A stretch of DNA of 64,000 nt, taken from NCBI GenBank assembly GCA_024305745.1, contig JAHRBS010000005.1, forward strand, positions 806,001 through 870,000, written 5' to 3'. Position 1 is the first letter of the stretch; the number at the start of each line of letters is the position of its first letter. This DNA comes from Polyporus tsugae (lineage: Eukaryota; Basidiomycota; Agaricomycetes; Polyporales; Polyporaceae). Both the position numbers and the translations under genes were made by a program. The notes beneath the pieces were generated by a model, which saw only the letters and a program-made list of their open reading frames with translations, was not told the DNA's origin and did no database searches. This document shows positions 45,845 through 57,313 of the stretch, piece after piece.

Positions 45845-46534
45845 GGAGGTTTCCGATAGCCACGCCGTGCGTCGATTGCCTATCAATATATTCTCAGCAA
45901 CAAGACCAATAACGGCTAGTTAAGTGTACCCTTACGATGCAGTGGCCGGTCGGTGGCTTGAAGAATTCCGCGCTCCTTCAGTGATGGAAATGCGCGATCG
46001 AGGGAGGACCTCCAGAGCCCATGTCTGTTTGTTCGATAGTGCGATGGAGAGAACACGACTTGGCGCAAGGGTAAACGAGCGATGGATTGCTCGAATGCCT
46101 TCAACAGATGATGTGGCACGCCGCTGGGGTTGAGAGTAAGGGAGATAATGACTTCCGGACGCCAGACAACGTTGAGACATTGCAGGGCCCCAGCAACTGG
46201 CATGTTGTTCAATATGTCGGTCGCGAACTCTAGTGTTGTGAACCTTGGCTCCCGAATGAACTTCTGGTGAAGGGTCAACGTGAGAGTCCGTATATGCCGG
46301 AGCCGCGAGAAGAGGGTGGCCATCGGTTGTTGCTGAGCGGAACGGTCTCCTACAGAATCATGAGCAAGATGCTACTAGTAAGACGCAGCATCATAGTCGA
46401 GCCAATCTTACAACTTCAACATGTACTTACTGTCTTCATGTGGCCATCTGAACGGCGGCCTTGCGGCCATTGTCAGATTTTCAAAAGTGCCTTGGCCCAT
46501 ATTCAAAAGAAGCGCCAATGCGTCCGGATATAGA

Positions 46535-46542
46535 CCCTCATC
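46535..46542. repeat. Target-site duplication, left copy
   Basis: CCCTCATC immediately before the left terminal inverted repeat, identical to 47893-47900. Confidence 0.85.
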
Positions 46543-47892
46543 TAGTGCTGCCGCAAGGTAAAGGTACCGTGAGGCAAGGTGCACCTTGCCTTGAGCGGAG
46601 TTCGAAAGCGACGTCTCAAGGTGACTCCAAGGTCGCCCCAAGGTCACCTCAAGGTGAGATCAAGGTCGAATATCCCCGCGCCTGCCTGCGGCTCTTGCTC
46701 GGACCGGGGAGAAGATGATCACGTGGATGCCTTCAACACGGTCGCGCGACGCGTCGACACCGCGTTCTCCGAACTCCACGACCTCGTCCTCTCGTTCGTA
46801 GTCGGTGGATTCTCATGGAGGGGTGAGTATTTTCACCGTGTGTGCACCACAAACCTTCCTGATTGTCTCTTAAATGTTACATCAGCGCAAATTAAGCAAG
46901 TCCCTTGTCGAAGACTGGCGAGTCAGACAACTCGGACTTGCTTTACGACACTTCACCCGCCACCCACTATCCCGCCGCCTACCGTGCGAAGCATGGCAAA
47001 AATGAAGTCAGTTTGTGTTCTCTGTACTGGTACGTTGCTTCCCACATTCAGCATATCCAATGGAAGCTAATGTTGCCTCTTTAATTTGAAGTCCCGAGTT
47101 GACGACTTGGCGTCGTCGAGATTCACAGACTGGTACCATTCACGAGCACCTCCTGCGGCAATGTGAGCAGCAACAACACTCTGGGAACCAGGCTCAGTGC
47201 ACCCAGCGAGTCTCCAGGTGAACTTGGGGAATCCTCAAACGAGTTGGACAACCATATGCCGAGTTTGGTAGACATTGATGGCCCCCTCTTCCCCGATGCT
47301 TGTGATGCTGTTCTATGGCGTATTCATATCACATATACAGGGGGTTACAAGCTGTATTTTTTGTGTGTGTAATTGACCGATTCCGAATCTGCCATGTCTG
47401 CTTTAAATTGCACAAACCTATTGAGACACTGCCCCCTGGCTTCATCTCCTGGCAAGGCTGCACTACACAGGACTATGGTATCTACATTCAGACACAGCCC
47501 ACCCAGGCCCTTGAGACTTCCGCCATCTTTGTGCGCGTGGGTGGGAAGACAGCAGCCTCGACGCAGACTCCTTTGGCGGTGGGGTAACTTAATGCACTGG
47601 CAGCGGCTATGATACAGCCTACAGGTCAATTGGTGGAAATTTGTTCCAAAAGGCTTCCTAAACCTAGGTGGCATATATAAACAACATGCCTAGCACACCC
47701 AGACCTTGAGCGAGGGGAGGAGGAGTGCAAACAACTTGAATTCAATATGCCGAGAAGACCGGCACCCAGTTCTCTCTCCAGACAGCCGTGTCACGTGAAC
47801 ACTCCAAGGTGACCTTGTGGCGCCTCACGGTGACTCAAGGTATGAACTCCGACACCGTGAGGCGACCTTTACCTCACCTTGTGGCAGCACTA
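46543..47892. mobile_element. hAT-like non-autonomous DNA transposon, 1350 bp
   Basis: Terminal inverted repeats TAGTGCTGCCGCAAGGT (46543-) and, reverse-complemented, TAGTGCTGCCACAAGGT (to 47892) differ at one base. The 8-bp duplication CCCTCATC flanks both ends (46535-46542 and 47893-47900). TIRs beginning (T/C)AGNG and 8-bp duplications are the hallmarks of hAT elements. Both subterminal regions carry many AAGGTSACCTC-like motifs in both orientations. Internally, VCVLC (near 47020) and, after an intron-like gap, TTWRRRDSQTGTIHEHLLRQ with a following Cys (near 47100-47160) look like a broken BED zinc finger of a hAT transposase. No catalytic domain remains. Confidence 0.85.
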
Positions 47893-47900
47893 CCCTCATC
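47893..47900. repeat. Target-site duplication, right copy
   Basis: CCCTCATC immediately after the right terminal inverted repeat, identical to 46535-46542. Confidence 0.85.
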
Positions 47901-48583
47901 AGTCTGCGATGAGATGGGCAAAACGGAGCATCAACATATGGTGAGGCGTGCGAGTGAGCTGAGGTCAGACTTACATCCAAATGAGTCAAATGAAGAGTTT
48001 TACTTTTAACGAGGCTGGTATCATCGTCGAGCCGGTGTATATAAGTCCCTCTGCAGATCAGACTCTTCAAGTTGGGAAGAGCGCACAGTAGCCGGACGAA
48101 GTCGACTGTAGTTCGGAACCAAACCCGAGTGAGCTCTAGGAGCCGTATGAAAGTGCATGACTTGTGCAGATTCGACTGTTTTAAGCGGCTGTGCACTAGG
48201 TAGCATCGCACCATGTCCGCACTTGGTCCTACGCCACTCCGATCGAGGGCATATTCCATGCTACGTAGGTTCGGAAGCATGGCGATGAGATGCGAGGGGA
48301 TGACCGCATGTAACATGAAAGGGTAGCGCATGGTGTAGTCGCGGATTGTGACGGAATGAACCAAGGGAGGAAGCCAAGGTCGGGCTTGAAGGAAGGCGGG
48401 CGCGGACTGTAGTTTCTCCTTGTGCGCGATGTGGATGTGGAAGAATAGATTGAGACGGGCTCGAGGGAGTAAGGCCTGACAGGTCAGGGAAAAACGGCAA
48501 AGGGATCCATCGCGATAGCTGGACTGATCGATAATTTCCTCGAAGATCTCCACGGGAAGCACGGGGACGAGATCGGAAGGCAT

Positions 48584-50019
48584 GGTGCAGTACTGGAGGA
48601 TGCTAGATGCTGGAGTTGGGACGGTAGTCAAGGGACGACGATGTCGTGAGCGTACGAGGAGAGGGAGGCGGATGTGAGGGGGCTGGACACGCCGCCAATG
48701 TGTGTCTGAGGGTTTATCCGAGGTATTCAGGGCCATCTATTCGACCGAACACAGCACACGGTATTCCTACATAATACACATTTCAGTTGACAACTCGACG
48801 GTGCTTCTGTGGTATCGGGCGGTCATTGTAGGCAGACGCCGCAGGAGACATTCGGAACTTGCCAGTGGAAGCAGATTACCGCTCGTTGACTGGGATGCGA
48901 ATATCGCAGGCAGTGCCTTCCACAGAACGTTTCCTACACCTCCTTCCCAGCTCCATGGAGAGGCTTGGGTGGTGCGCGCACAGCGGAACGAGCCATGTCT
49001 CCGAATCATAGCACGTGTGAAGCAACGGCCAGGTCGGGGTCTTGCTTCACGATTGTTCGAATACCTGGGCGTGCGGCGAATGGCCCTTGAAAACCAGTCT
49101 GACAAGCATAGACCCGGATTATGCGCTCTTTCGAGGGAGTGGCCCGAAACATACGCACAGAGATTGAGAGCGAACTTATCGCGGCCATTCTTCTCTTCTT
49201 CGGTCAACGTTTCAGATCCGAACCGTCGTGCGTCTAGAGCTCCTCATTATTATTGAAGACGAGCTCATCTGAAGTGTTCTTTTCTCCATGTCTACAACCA
49301 TCCTAATCGGTACCGAGAACGAGTTCGTCCAAGCCATGCACGTATCTAGTCTTCAGTACGGTACAGTGTCCACGGGGTTGCCCACTGTGATGCTCCACCT
49401 GCGCGCTGCGCATGCTCATCGTGCTATGACGAGTTCGGGCATCGAGGTGCATGCGACCCCAGGAGGATGTGTGCCGTCCAGCGGAGTGTGGCAGATAGTG
49501 CATGGGTCGTTGGTTCAACTTGGAAGCTGGAGTCTGGGGATACCCTGCGCCGTCATAGTCACTGCGCGAGAGGAATATAAAGCGTTGCGGTGGTTGCTCG
49601 AACAGACGAGAAAACCCTTACTGACACACAGATGGACAGAGAGCAGCTGGTACTATGTAGTGCCATGTCGAGGGATCCTGCCAGGACCGAGAGAGAGAGA
49701 GAGAGAGAAAGAAACATTCGACAAGCCGCATTGAAGTTGGCACCCGAGCGATCGCGAGAGCGAGAGCGCTAGCGCTGGGTGACCTCGAGGCTTGTGGTAA
49801 GACCCCGGGGACCTCCTCCTCCGCACTCGAGCGCAGTCTTCCGTCTCGCTCAATTGCGTCCATTCACCTGGCATTGGCAACCCATCTATTGCTCCCCGTC
49901 ATTCCCCTCTGTCCCGCTTCCTCCGTGACTGGGTTCAAACGTTCGTGCCCGTCTCACTAATCGCGATTCAAGTTCAACGGTCGTCTGTGTTGCCTCCCCT
50001 CCGATTACTTTTCCACATC
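48584..50019. other. Intergenic: no supported gene; short GA microsatellite
   Basis: Promoter region of the F-box gene, then sequence with several ~150-aa ORFs on both strands that show no coding character. A (GA)n tract lies near 49690-49708. The last ~100 bases resemble the sequence just upstream of the lectin fragment at 42480, i.e. the start of a shared duplicated block. Confidence 0.45.
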
Positions 50020-50260
50020 CTCCGTATCACAGCCATGCTTGAGGATTACAAACCTCCATATGTTCAGGCACACGACGGCAAGAAGCGCAGCGTCGGCACA
50101 AGCTCTACGCATTTTCATCTTACCCCGCATCCCGCAACTCAACAGACAGCACGGACTGGGCGTGTCTCTACCGCCGGACAAGCATCGCAACAAAGCTCTT
50201 CGGAGTCCGGACCTGTATGCTGGTGCACAATGACGCAGGAGTTGCTTGCCGATGTCGGGC
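50020..50260 (+). pseudogene. Degenerate fragment of the L-type lectin gene
   Basis: LRITAMLEDYKPPYVQAHDG and KKRSVGTSS (from about 50022) correspond to the lectin exon RITAMLGDGKTPYDLDNDGE...NSLGAC. Further blocks follow (ACAAAGCTCTTCGG near 50190). The rest is frame-shifted. It directly precedes a KDEL-receptor fragment. Confidence 0.7.
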
Positions 50261-50308
50261 ATTTTTGGTTGAAGCGTGGTTACGATCAATACAACGTCCG
50301 TGCTCATC

Positions 50309-50626
50309 CTTCACACTCCTCAGTACCTCTCGAGGCTACGCCCGCTTCCTTGCCACCTGCCGATTCCCGACACCTTTGCGAGCAACGTCCAACATGTCTC
50401 GCAGGTGACGCTCTGCGCGACTGTGTTCATCATGCGCTATCTTGATCCCTCCGGGTCTTGGTCTTTCCTCGCCCTCCGTCGGCGATTCGAATTCGTACCC
50501 AGCCCCCCGCTGGCTTCACACTGTGCCGTCCACCGGCCGTCTGTGGTGCTGCCTGGACGCTCGACCGCCTCCTGCGCCACACGCGGCTACGCTCGGCGAC
50601 ATTTGTCGCTGTACTTCCTCGGCTGG
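50309..50626 (+). pseudogene. KDEL-receptor (ERD2) fragment, repeat copy 1
   Basis: Contains LCATVFIMRYLDPSGSWSFL, matching the second exon region of ERD2 (TLYATVFITRYLDLF). About 318 bp are nearly identical to the minus-strand copy at 62029-62366; the latter keeps about 20 bases (around AAGATGCAGACCCC) missing here. Only this part of the receptor is present. Confidence 0.8.
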
Positions 50627-50689
50627 GTCGGGACCTTCCCGTGAAACGTACGGGATGCATCTGCGTGCTCCACTCGCTCTACTGAACCC

Positions 50690-51640
50690 CTATCTGCCAG
50701 GTCGTCGCAGGCATATCAACGCCGAGGTAGCTGCACCCCTTTGCTCGTTCATCTTCTCGGCCCTGGGGATGGCAGAGATGGGCTACCATCTTGCCTTTGA
50801 TGACGATAGTCGCTCTTGTTGGTGAGTGAACACATTGTCATGACTATTATACTCTGACCGGCATTTCCAGTGACTGGCGTTGGCCTCATACACCCGGCAG
50901 TTTGCGATCTCACAGCCCAGTGGAAGCACCTTTGTCCCGCAGTCGGTCGTTGGATCACTGCGTGTTGCGTGATGACCTTCTGGTATGTCCACTCGCTCTT
51001 ACAGTACTCTGGCTCTGCAGAACCTCACGTTTGTTCTGCAGTACAAACATCTACGGAACAGGTACGTGGCAGGTTGACACCACCCTTGCGTTGAGTATTC
51101 AATCCCTCTGCTCGTGCCGTAGTCGCCATCGCGTATCGCATCCGGGCGTCAAATCGCATTTAAAGAGGACTGGATTGCGCAATGCAGGGCGCAGCCTCCC
51201 GGTATGTCATGATTACCCACCCTCCTCTTGTACTGGCAGACTGACGCTGCAACGAAGGAAGCAATGGTCATATTTGTTGAGAGCGCAGCGTTATAGATGT
51301 ACGTACCCGCCCTCGTCCCCCGATTCACCGTTGGTCATGAGCTCCAATTCATGCAGGACATGGGGGGTTGTCTATGACCTGTAATCGCACCTCCATATCC
51401 TCGGCACCGGTCGTGCGCCTGCAGTCCTCGGCGTCACCTTTATGCTCATCACTGTTCGCGTCGGCCTCGGATGGGGTGTGGAATCTAGGGTGGGAGGCAT
51501 GGGCAGCTCCTCGTTCTCCGGAATCCCAGGTCTCGAATCCCCAGACAGCGCCGCTCAATACAGTTACGGGCGGCGCAGGAAGTTCCGCCGCCCAAGGAGT
51601 GATAGAGAAGGCTTCTGCTGGGAATGCAATGGCTGGTTGA
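50690..51640 (+). pseudogene. Remnant of a basidiomycete multi-pass membrane protein gene
   Basis: Exon-like pieces with well-kept splice sites: CSFIFSALGMAEMGYHLAFD (near 50740), AVGRWITACCVMTFW before GTATGT (near 50940), CAGTACAAACATCTACGGAACAG (near 51040), AIAYRIRASNR with a following stop (near 51130), ATKEAMVIFVESAALY (near 51250), and VLGVTFMLITVRVGLGWG (near 51425), plus a Ser-rich cytosolic tail. The same exon order occurs on the minus strand at 38530-39300. In-frame stops and frame changes indicate a pseudogene. Family function is unknown. Confidence 0.5.
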
Positions 51641-52103
51641 AGATATCTCTGATGCGCATCTTATGTAGACTCGGAAGCATGGTAAACTATCATGTTGTGT
51701 CCAAGGGCATACATGTATATATAATGGAATTGACTTTCTGTCACAAGGTCAGAATCTTTTGGTCTGCATGAACGGTACCTGGGATAACGAATGTAATATG
51801 TCCAGATCATTTGAAGTGCTGTTCATCCCCTTATTTTGGTATCGGTGGTGAGATTGAAACCTTATCCCAACTATGAGATTGATATGCGGTCCCTGACTTC
51901 TGATATCAGCAGGAGCAACGCTGAAGAACCATGTTTGCTCTTTCTCGGAATCTCACCCCTGGGCGCAGATGCTAACACCTAACCTGGCGCAGCAATTCAC
52001 TCCCAACCCTAAAATAGCCTTGGCAATTCTAAAAGATAGCGGCGACACATCCTTCCCCTCAAGTTTGTTTCCCCCAGTTGAACGTTCTCCGTGTTCCTCC
52101 TAC
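51641..52103. other. Intergenic: promoter region of a lipase gene
   Basis: AT-richer sequence upstream of the lipase ATG at 52104. No separate feature was recognised. Confidence 0.4.
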
Positions 52104-53506
52104 ATGGACCCGTCTCCCACAAGTGCGATGACAAGCCCCATCCCCGACAATGTAACAGAGACCTGGCTTCCAAGCCCCGATGGTACCGAGGTCTACACCA
52201 GGATATACGCTGCGTCGAACCCTCGTGCCGTCGTTTTGTTCGTGCACGGCTTCTCTGGCCACTGTGTCCGCTACGAATGGATGCACGGGGTGTATGCCGC
52301 TCGGGAGATAATGGTATTCGCATTTGATCAGCGCGGTTTTGGACGGACCGCATTGGACGCAGAGGCGAAAACTGGCCAGACGCTGTATGGCAAGACCAGC
52401 TGGCACCAGCAGCTCGCCGATATCGAGTGGTGGATCAAGCACGTCAAGGACCGTCATTCGAATCTCCCTGTGTTTCTCATGGGGCACTCGATGGTACGTG
52501 ATATGGCCAGTGCGCTATCTCATGCAATGCACTATGCTAATGCCAATGCTAACGTACTGCCAGGGCGGCGCTCTCGCCCTAGCATTTGCCACTCGCACTT
52601 CCACGCCACCTGCCAAAGAGACCGTTGCGTCACTCAGCGGCATTGTCGCGTCGAGCCCGTTTATTCTGCGCGCGACGCCGACCGCGAGGCATGTTCGCTT
52701 CTTCGGTTGGCTGCTGAGCCTGGTCCTCCCCAACTACGTTGTTCATACTCCGATCGATCCCACTGTGAGTGACTAGAACGGGCAACGGTGTTTACGGATG
52801 TACAAATGCTGACGCAGCACAGAATCTCTCTCAAGACTCTGTGAAGAACGAAGCCAACGCGAGAGACCCTCGTATCATTCACAAAGGTTCGCTACGGTGT
52901 CTGAACGACATGCTCAGCGGGGTGTGTCAACGTTTCACAAGCAAATATTTAAGTGGGGTTGACAGGCTGACCTCCGATGATAGGGCGAACAACTATTGTG
53001 GAAGGAGTACAAACATTGGCCGCAGAATCTTCCGGTACGTCTCGTCTAACACCCATTGAGGACGGAGCTCATGAAGTTCCTCAGTTGCTTATTATCCACG
53101 GCACGGCAGACAGGGTACGTCGACAAAATTTTCAGTGACAGCAGCTTTACAAGGCTTCGGAAAACTTGAACCTATGCTTCTAAACACTTGGTCCTGGCCA
53201 GGGCCAACGGGGATGAAATCCGGGGCACACACCGTAATCTCGCTTGACGCTGACCAGCTCGCTCATTTATCCCAATCGCAGGTGACTTCGTACAAAGGCT
53301 CTGAAGAGTTCTTCTACAAAATCAAGGCAGACGACAAGGAATTCAAACCATTCCAGGTACAGTAATTACCTTGTGTGAAGGAGATGTCGGACGTTACCTG
53401 ATCCGCGCAATCGTAGGATGGCTTCCACGAGCTGGCATATGAGCCGGATGGCGTCAAGGAGAAGTTCACGGATGAGTGTATATCTTGGATACTCAAACAT
53501 GCATGA
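52104..53506 (+). CDS. Monoglyceride-lipase-type serine hydrolase 1
   Basis: Seven exons, 52104-52493, 52564-52764, 52823-52921, 52984-53034, 53085-53114, 53282-53356 and 53417-53506, join in frame to 311 aa. An alternative start at 52128 is possible. Alpha/beta-hydrolase features: VVLFVHGFSGHCVRYEW (oxyanion HG), VFAFDQRGFGRT, and the nucleophile elbow GHSMGG (Ser129) split by intron 1. The acid is Asp256 in IIHGTADRVTS and the base is His286 in DGFHELAYEP. This matches the YJU3/MGLL family, which hydrolyses monoacylglycerols to glycerol and fatty acid, typically on lipid droplets or membranes. The exon structure is identical to the paralogue at 55166. No signal peptide. Substrate specificity is inferred. 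Confidence 0.9.
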
Positions 53507-53679
53507 ACGGCTTCTCGGGACCTCTGGAATTGTTGGGATGAGATGTGTGGTCGAAGGCTGCATAGGTTTGTTTCTAGTGATAGAACTATAATTATGTTCC
53601 TTCCTATCAACGATGCAAAGGCCCATAGATGTTTAAGGACAAAAGCATTTGATCGAACATCGAAATATCGAGGTCTAAA

Positions 53680-53830
53680 GGGCACCTGCGGTGCCACGAC
53701 ACGTGCTCCACGGAGCCGTACACGAAGAGGACGCAGCCGCGCGGGTAACGGCAGCGTGCGTGTGGTGCGTGGAAGGTAGTGTCCTGGCAGTCCGAGAGCC
53801 GTTCCTCCGTGAACGTTGGGGACGATGTTT
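53680..53830 (-). pseudogene. Decayed N-terminal fragment of a monoglyceride-lipase-type gene
   Basis: The minus strand reads SPTFTEERLSDCQDTTFHAP, ARCRYPRGCVLFVYGSVEHV and SWHRR, aligning with TFTEAWLPGSDGTQFYTRTY...RAVVLFVHGFAEHVGRYEW of the lipase at 55166. The oxyanion HG is now YG. The remaining exons are absent. It lies inverted between the two intact copies. Confidence 0.7.
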
Positions 53831-55165
53831 GCGCCTCGGAGCTCGTCGTCGAATAGACAAACACCTTAAAGAAAAGAAAACAGAAGGCGCAGTTGCATTT
53901 CACGCCGAGCGCGCAGCACCACTGATGTCGACGTCGTTGACTGCCAGCCTGGTTCGTGCCGGGATCGGACTTGGCCGCGCACCACATCCAAGCAGCCATG
54001 ACGATTCTGCGGAGGCCAACCTCAAGCCTGGGGTGGTACTTTAGCATTCCGTAGTTCAGCTGCTGAAAAAAGCTGTCCCGCCAATCCGTCCTGGCGACTC
54101 CAGTGGCGGTGACGATGTCTTGTCGTCTACGATTGGACTAAGAGCGGATAGCACTTACTTTTTTGTTCGCAATGCCGTCCGCACATGCCCTTGAGATTGG
54201 GCGCTGTGCAGAACGTTGGCACACCGAAACAACCTACAAGCGTACGCAATCAGCCGCACATAACGCGAGGCTACAGATTGTCAACTCACTTGACGTTCCG
54301 GAATCCGGTGCCATCATTGAGGGGAAAATTTGCCCAAGAGTCCGCGTCTGTTGAGGCTCGCCGACGAGAAATATCGACGCCTCTCCTCGGCTCTTTATGC
54401 AGGCCTAAGGCCTATCCTTGAGTGCGGCTGTATGCACTTCTTTTTCTCACCCCATCTTTCACGAACGCGATATCTCAGCCTTGTCTCAGCCCGGGTATGC
54501 AGAGCAGATCTGTTTAACTGGGCAACCGCGGGCTGCAGATGGATCACGTCGAGGTCAACACGTCGTCTTAAATTGCAAGATCGATCGGTCTGGACACTCA
54601 CGCCCACCGTGGCCTGCGACGGTTACGATTCGGGAGCGGGGTCTGTTTTGGACATGGATATGGATATGAATCAAGCCCAGGGCGAGGATCGTGGACCGTG
54701 GCCGGAAGAGGGTCGCTTAAGATCGACAGCAGCGAGGACGCGCTGCCAAGGACATCACAATGTTTAGAGGGTGACAAGCAGATTTGGTTGGAACTAAGGA
54801 CAATACGGTGAGTAGGTCTCAGGCTCGAGCGTACTGCAGCTGGAAGTGCATGAAACTCAAAGGATCTGACATTTGCGCAGAAGGCAAGGATGCATGCACA
54901 TGCCTCGGCCCTGGACCAGGAACACAAGAAAAGGTCTGTGTAAGCGGCCTTTAAAGTGGGTATAAAGCGAGCTAACCAATAACAGGCGCTTTTACCAAGA
55001 CTTTGTTGCCCGTCCTGCGCCAGCTCCAAACTGAGCATTTCCCGACATCCGTGACCTCATGTCATCCGGACCTGTGCCGTATAACAAGCGCACCTGCCTC
55101 CATTCTCGCCTTCATCCGTCCACCTCTACCTGTCACTTTCTCTCAACCAACTGACAACCGACACG
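53831..55165. other. Intergenic: no supported gene
   Basis: Several short ORFs on both strands, none convincing. The last ~150 bases form the promoter and leader of the second lipase gene. Confidence 0.45.
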
Positions 55166-56875
55166 ATGACTACCACCGACTCCCCCTCCGCTCCCGCCAC
55201 GGCAACCTTCACCGAAGCCTGGCTTCCTGGGTCCGACGGCACACAATTCTACACCCGGACTTACCCCTCCTCCTCCCCCACCCCACCTCGCGCTGTCGTG
55301 CTCTTCGTGCACGGCTTCGCGGAGCACGTCGGGCGGTACGAGTGGGCGCACGGGGTGTACGCCGCGCGTGGCATCACTGTCTTCGCGTACGACCAGCGCG
55401 GGTTTGGGCGCACCGCGCTCGACAAGGCCAAGAAGAGCGCTGGGAGCGCGTACGGCCGGACGTGTCGGCGCGAGCAGCTGGCCGACGTCGAGTGGTGGGT
55501 GAAGCATGTGCGGAGGGAGTATCCTGACGTGCCCGTGTTCTTGATGGGGCATTCCATGGTACGTCCCCTCCTTTGTGTTTGTGAGATGAGGGGACGCTGA
55601 CCCAGGGCAGGGCGGGGGGCTTGTGCTGGCGTTCGGGACGCAGGCGGGGGCGCCGCCGGAGAAGGAGACGCTGTCGATGTTGGCGGGGGTGGTCGCATCG
55701 AGCCCGCTCGTGCTGCAGACGTTTCCGGCGTCGAAGGTCCTGCGGTTCATCGGGGGCAAGGCGAGCGCCCTCCTGCCGAACGTGCTCATTGACGCACCCG
55801 TCGCGGTCGAGGTACGTGTCCGCATATGTGTTTGTCTGTTTCACTCGGTGTATGCGTCCATTTCCGACGCATATAGTCGGGTTTGCTTTCTGATTCCGTG
55901 TTTCACATTCCCTACGCCGTATTGACTACATGTTCTTCCTCCGCGCTCCCCCAACGGCTGCTCATTTTCCCGAGATAGGACCTGTCGCACGACCCGGTTG
56001 CAAACGAGGCGAACGCCAACGACGAATTGTGTATCCAGAAGGGTTCCCTGAAGGGCATTCATGATATGCTGACCGGGGTACGTCTTCTGCGTCATCTCCG
56101 CGTTTTTTTCTGGGGTACCTATGCTCATCGCGCACAAAGGGCGAGCATCTTCTCGCGAATGATTACAAGCACTGGCCGCGAAACCTCCCGGTATGTTGCT
56201 GCTGTTTCATCAAGTACTCTCCGCCGTGCCTGCGATCGCTGACTGTGCGATCGCAGCTGCTGCTTGTACACGGTGATGCTGACAGGGTGAGTGTCTTACT
56301 TGATCGCGCCCTGCTGTGTGCGCCACATCGCTCTTCCGTGTTCGCGTTTGCGGTCACGTTCACAACCACATGTAGTATTTTACGGAGGGCATTCATGTTT
56401 GAGCCTTGTCGTGTGCCTGATGTATGCGCGTTATTGCACGGAGCGTCGGGTTACTTCGGCTTCGAGTACTGGCGTCGTAGACTAGAATTTACTCCCGTTT
56501 ACCACAGTTTCGCGTTGGCAGTCCGTACCGTGTTATTTGTTTCGTTGTCTTGCTACACATACTTTTACACCGGCTTGGTTAGAGGTGGCCAGATGGACTG
56601 GAGTGCTAACGATGTCGGGTACGAGCAGATCACGTCGTTCACGGCCGCAAGGGAGCTGTTTGATAAGGTCGAGGCGGCGGATAAGACGTTCACGCCATTC
56701 GAGGTCAGTGCCGGGCCGCAGCTTCTCCCGATGAGCCGAGTCTGACTGCGGCGGATGACAGGGCGGGTTCCACGAGCTGGTGCACGAGCCGGAGGGGGTC
56801 AAGGAGAGGTTCGTGGACGAGTGCGTCTCCTGGGTGGTGAAACGGGTCGAGGGCGGGGAGCGGTCGAAGCTGTGA
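55166..56875 (+). CDS. Monoglyceride-lipase-type serine hydrolase 2
   Basis: Seven exons, 55166-55558, 55611-55811, 55979-56077, 56140-56190, 56257-56286, 56629-56703 and 56762-56875, join in frame to 320 aa. Motifs: VVLFVHGFAEHVGRYEW, VFAYDQRGFGRTAL, GHSMGG (Ser130), LLVHGDADR (Asp257) with ITSF, and GGFHELVHEPEGVKERF (His287). Exon lengths 2-6 are identical to those of the copy at 52104 (201, 99, 51, 30 and 75 nt), showing recent common descent. Introns 2 and 5 are longer (167 and 342 nt). GC content is clearly higher than in copy 1. Same inferred role, hydrolysis of monoacylglycerols. Confidence 0.92.
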
Positions 56876-57313
56876 GGCGGAGAGGATTAATCGGAGACGA
56901 CGCAGTGTTTAGTGGAATGATGGATATGATTCTGAAAGCTAAGCCGTTGTCGGAAGGTGGTCCGTGCGGTCGCGTGGGACGGTGATGGGCCGGGGCGATC
57001 AGGGAGCTGAAGATGGACGAGTTGGGGCGAGGACGGTTCCCTCTCGTTTCTGTCACCCGTTTCACTGTCTCTTCCTTCTTGTGCGGGGTGGGCAGCCCAG
57101 TACTACTACCAGTTCGATTCATTCGCAAGAGCCTTTTAAATATCCTCACTCACCCACCGTACGCACTCGCTCCCTTTTTGTGCGTGTCTTTTTCTGCCAC
57201 ACTCCTTTGCCCGACGTTGTCCCCGTTGTCGAGCGACCCTCTGCCTTTGCGCCCCACGCTCTCTGACACACCCATTCTCTCGTCCTTCTTCTTCCTCCAA
57301 CCCTCTCCTCGCC

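Larger units (their letters stand above)
45916..48583 (-). pseudogene. F-box protein gene split by a hAT-like insertion
   Basis: Exon 1 (48583-47975) encodes MPSDLVPVLPVEIFEEIIDQ, an F-box, and leucine-rich segments ending HLTHLD. A GTAAGT intron to about 47904 follows. Exon 2 begins ACTGATGAGGG and is cut after eleven bases by a 1350-bp element (46543-47892), then resumes at the duplicated GATGAGGG as EGLYPDALALLLNMGQGTF and ends HED near 46436. Exon 3 (from about 46355 to 45916) encodes DRSAQQQPMATLFSRLRHI and ends PLHRKGTLN. Without the element the three exons join in frame to about 400 aa. An upstream in-frame ATG exists at 48736, but the start at 48583 puts the F-box at the usual position. 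With the element, translation leaves the frame. Confidence 0.8.

Noticed and set aside
48702..49256. 184-codon plus-strand ORF
   Set aside because: It overlaps the divergent F-box promoter, has an equally long antisense ORF and no family resemblance.
57013..57313. Upstream extension of the RRM protein frame
   Set aside because: A CT-rich leader with no RNA-binding character. The ATG at 57314 starts a clean exon that splices in frame to 57460.
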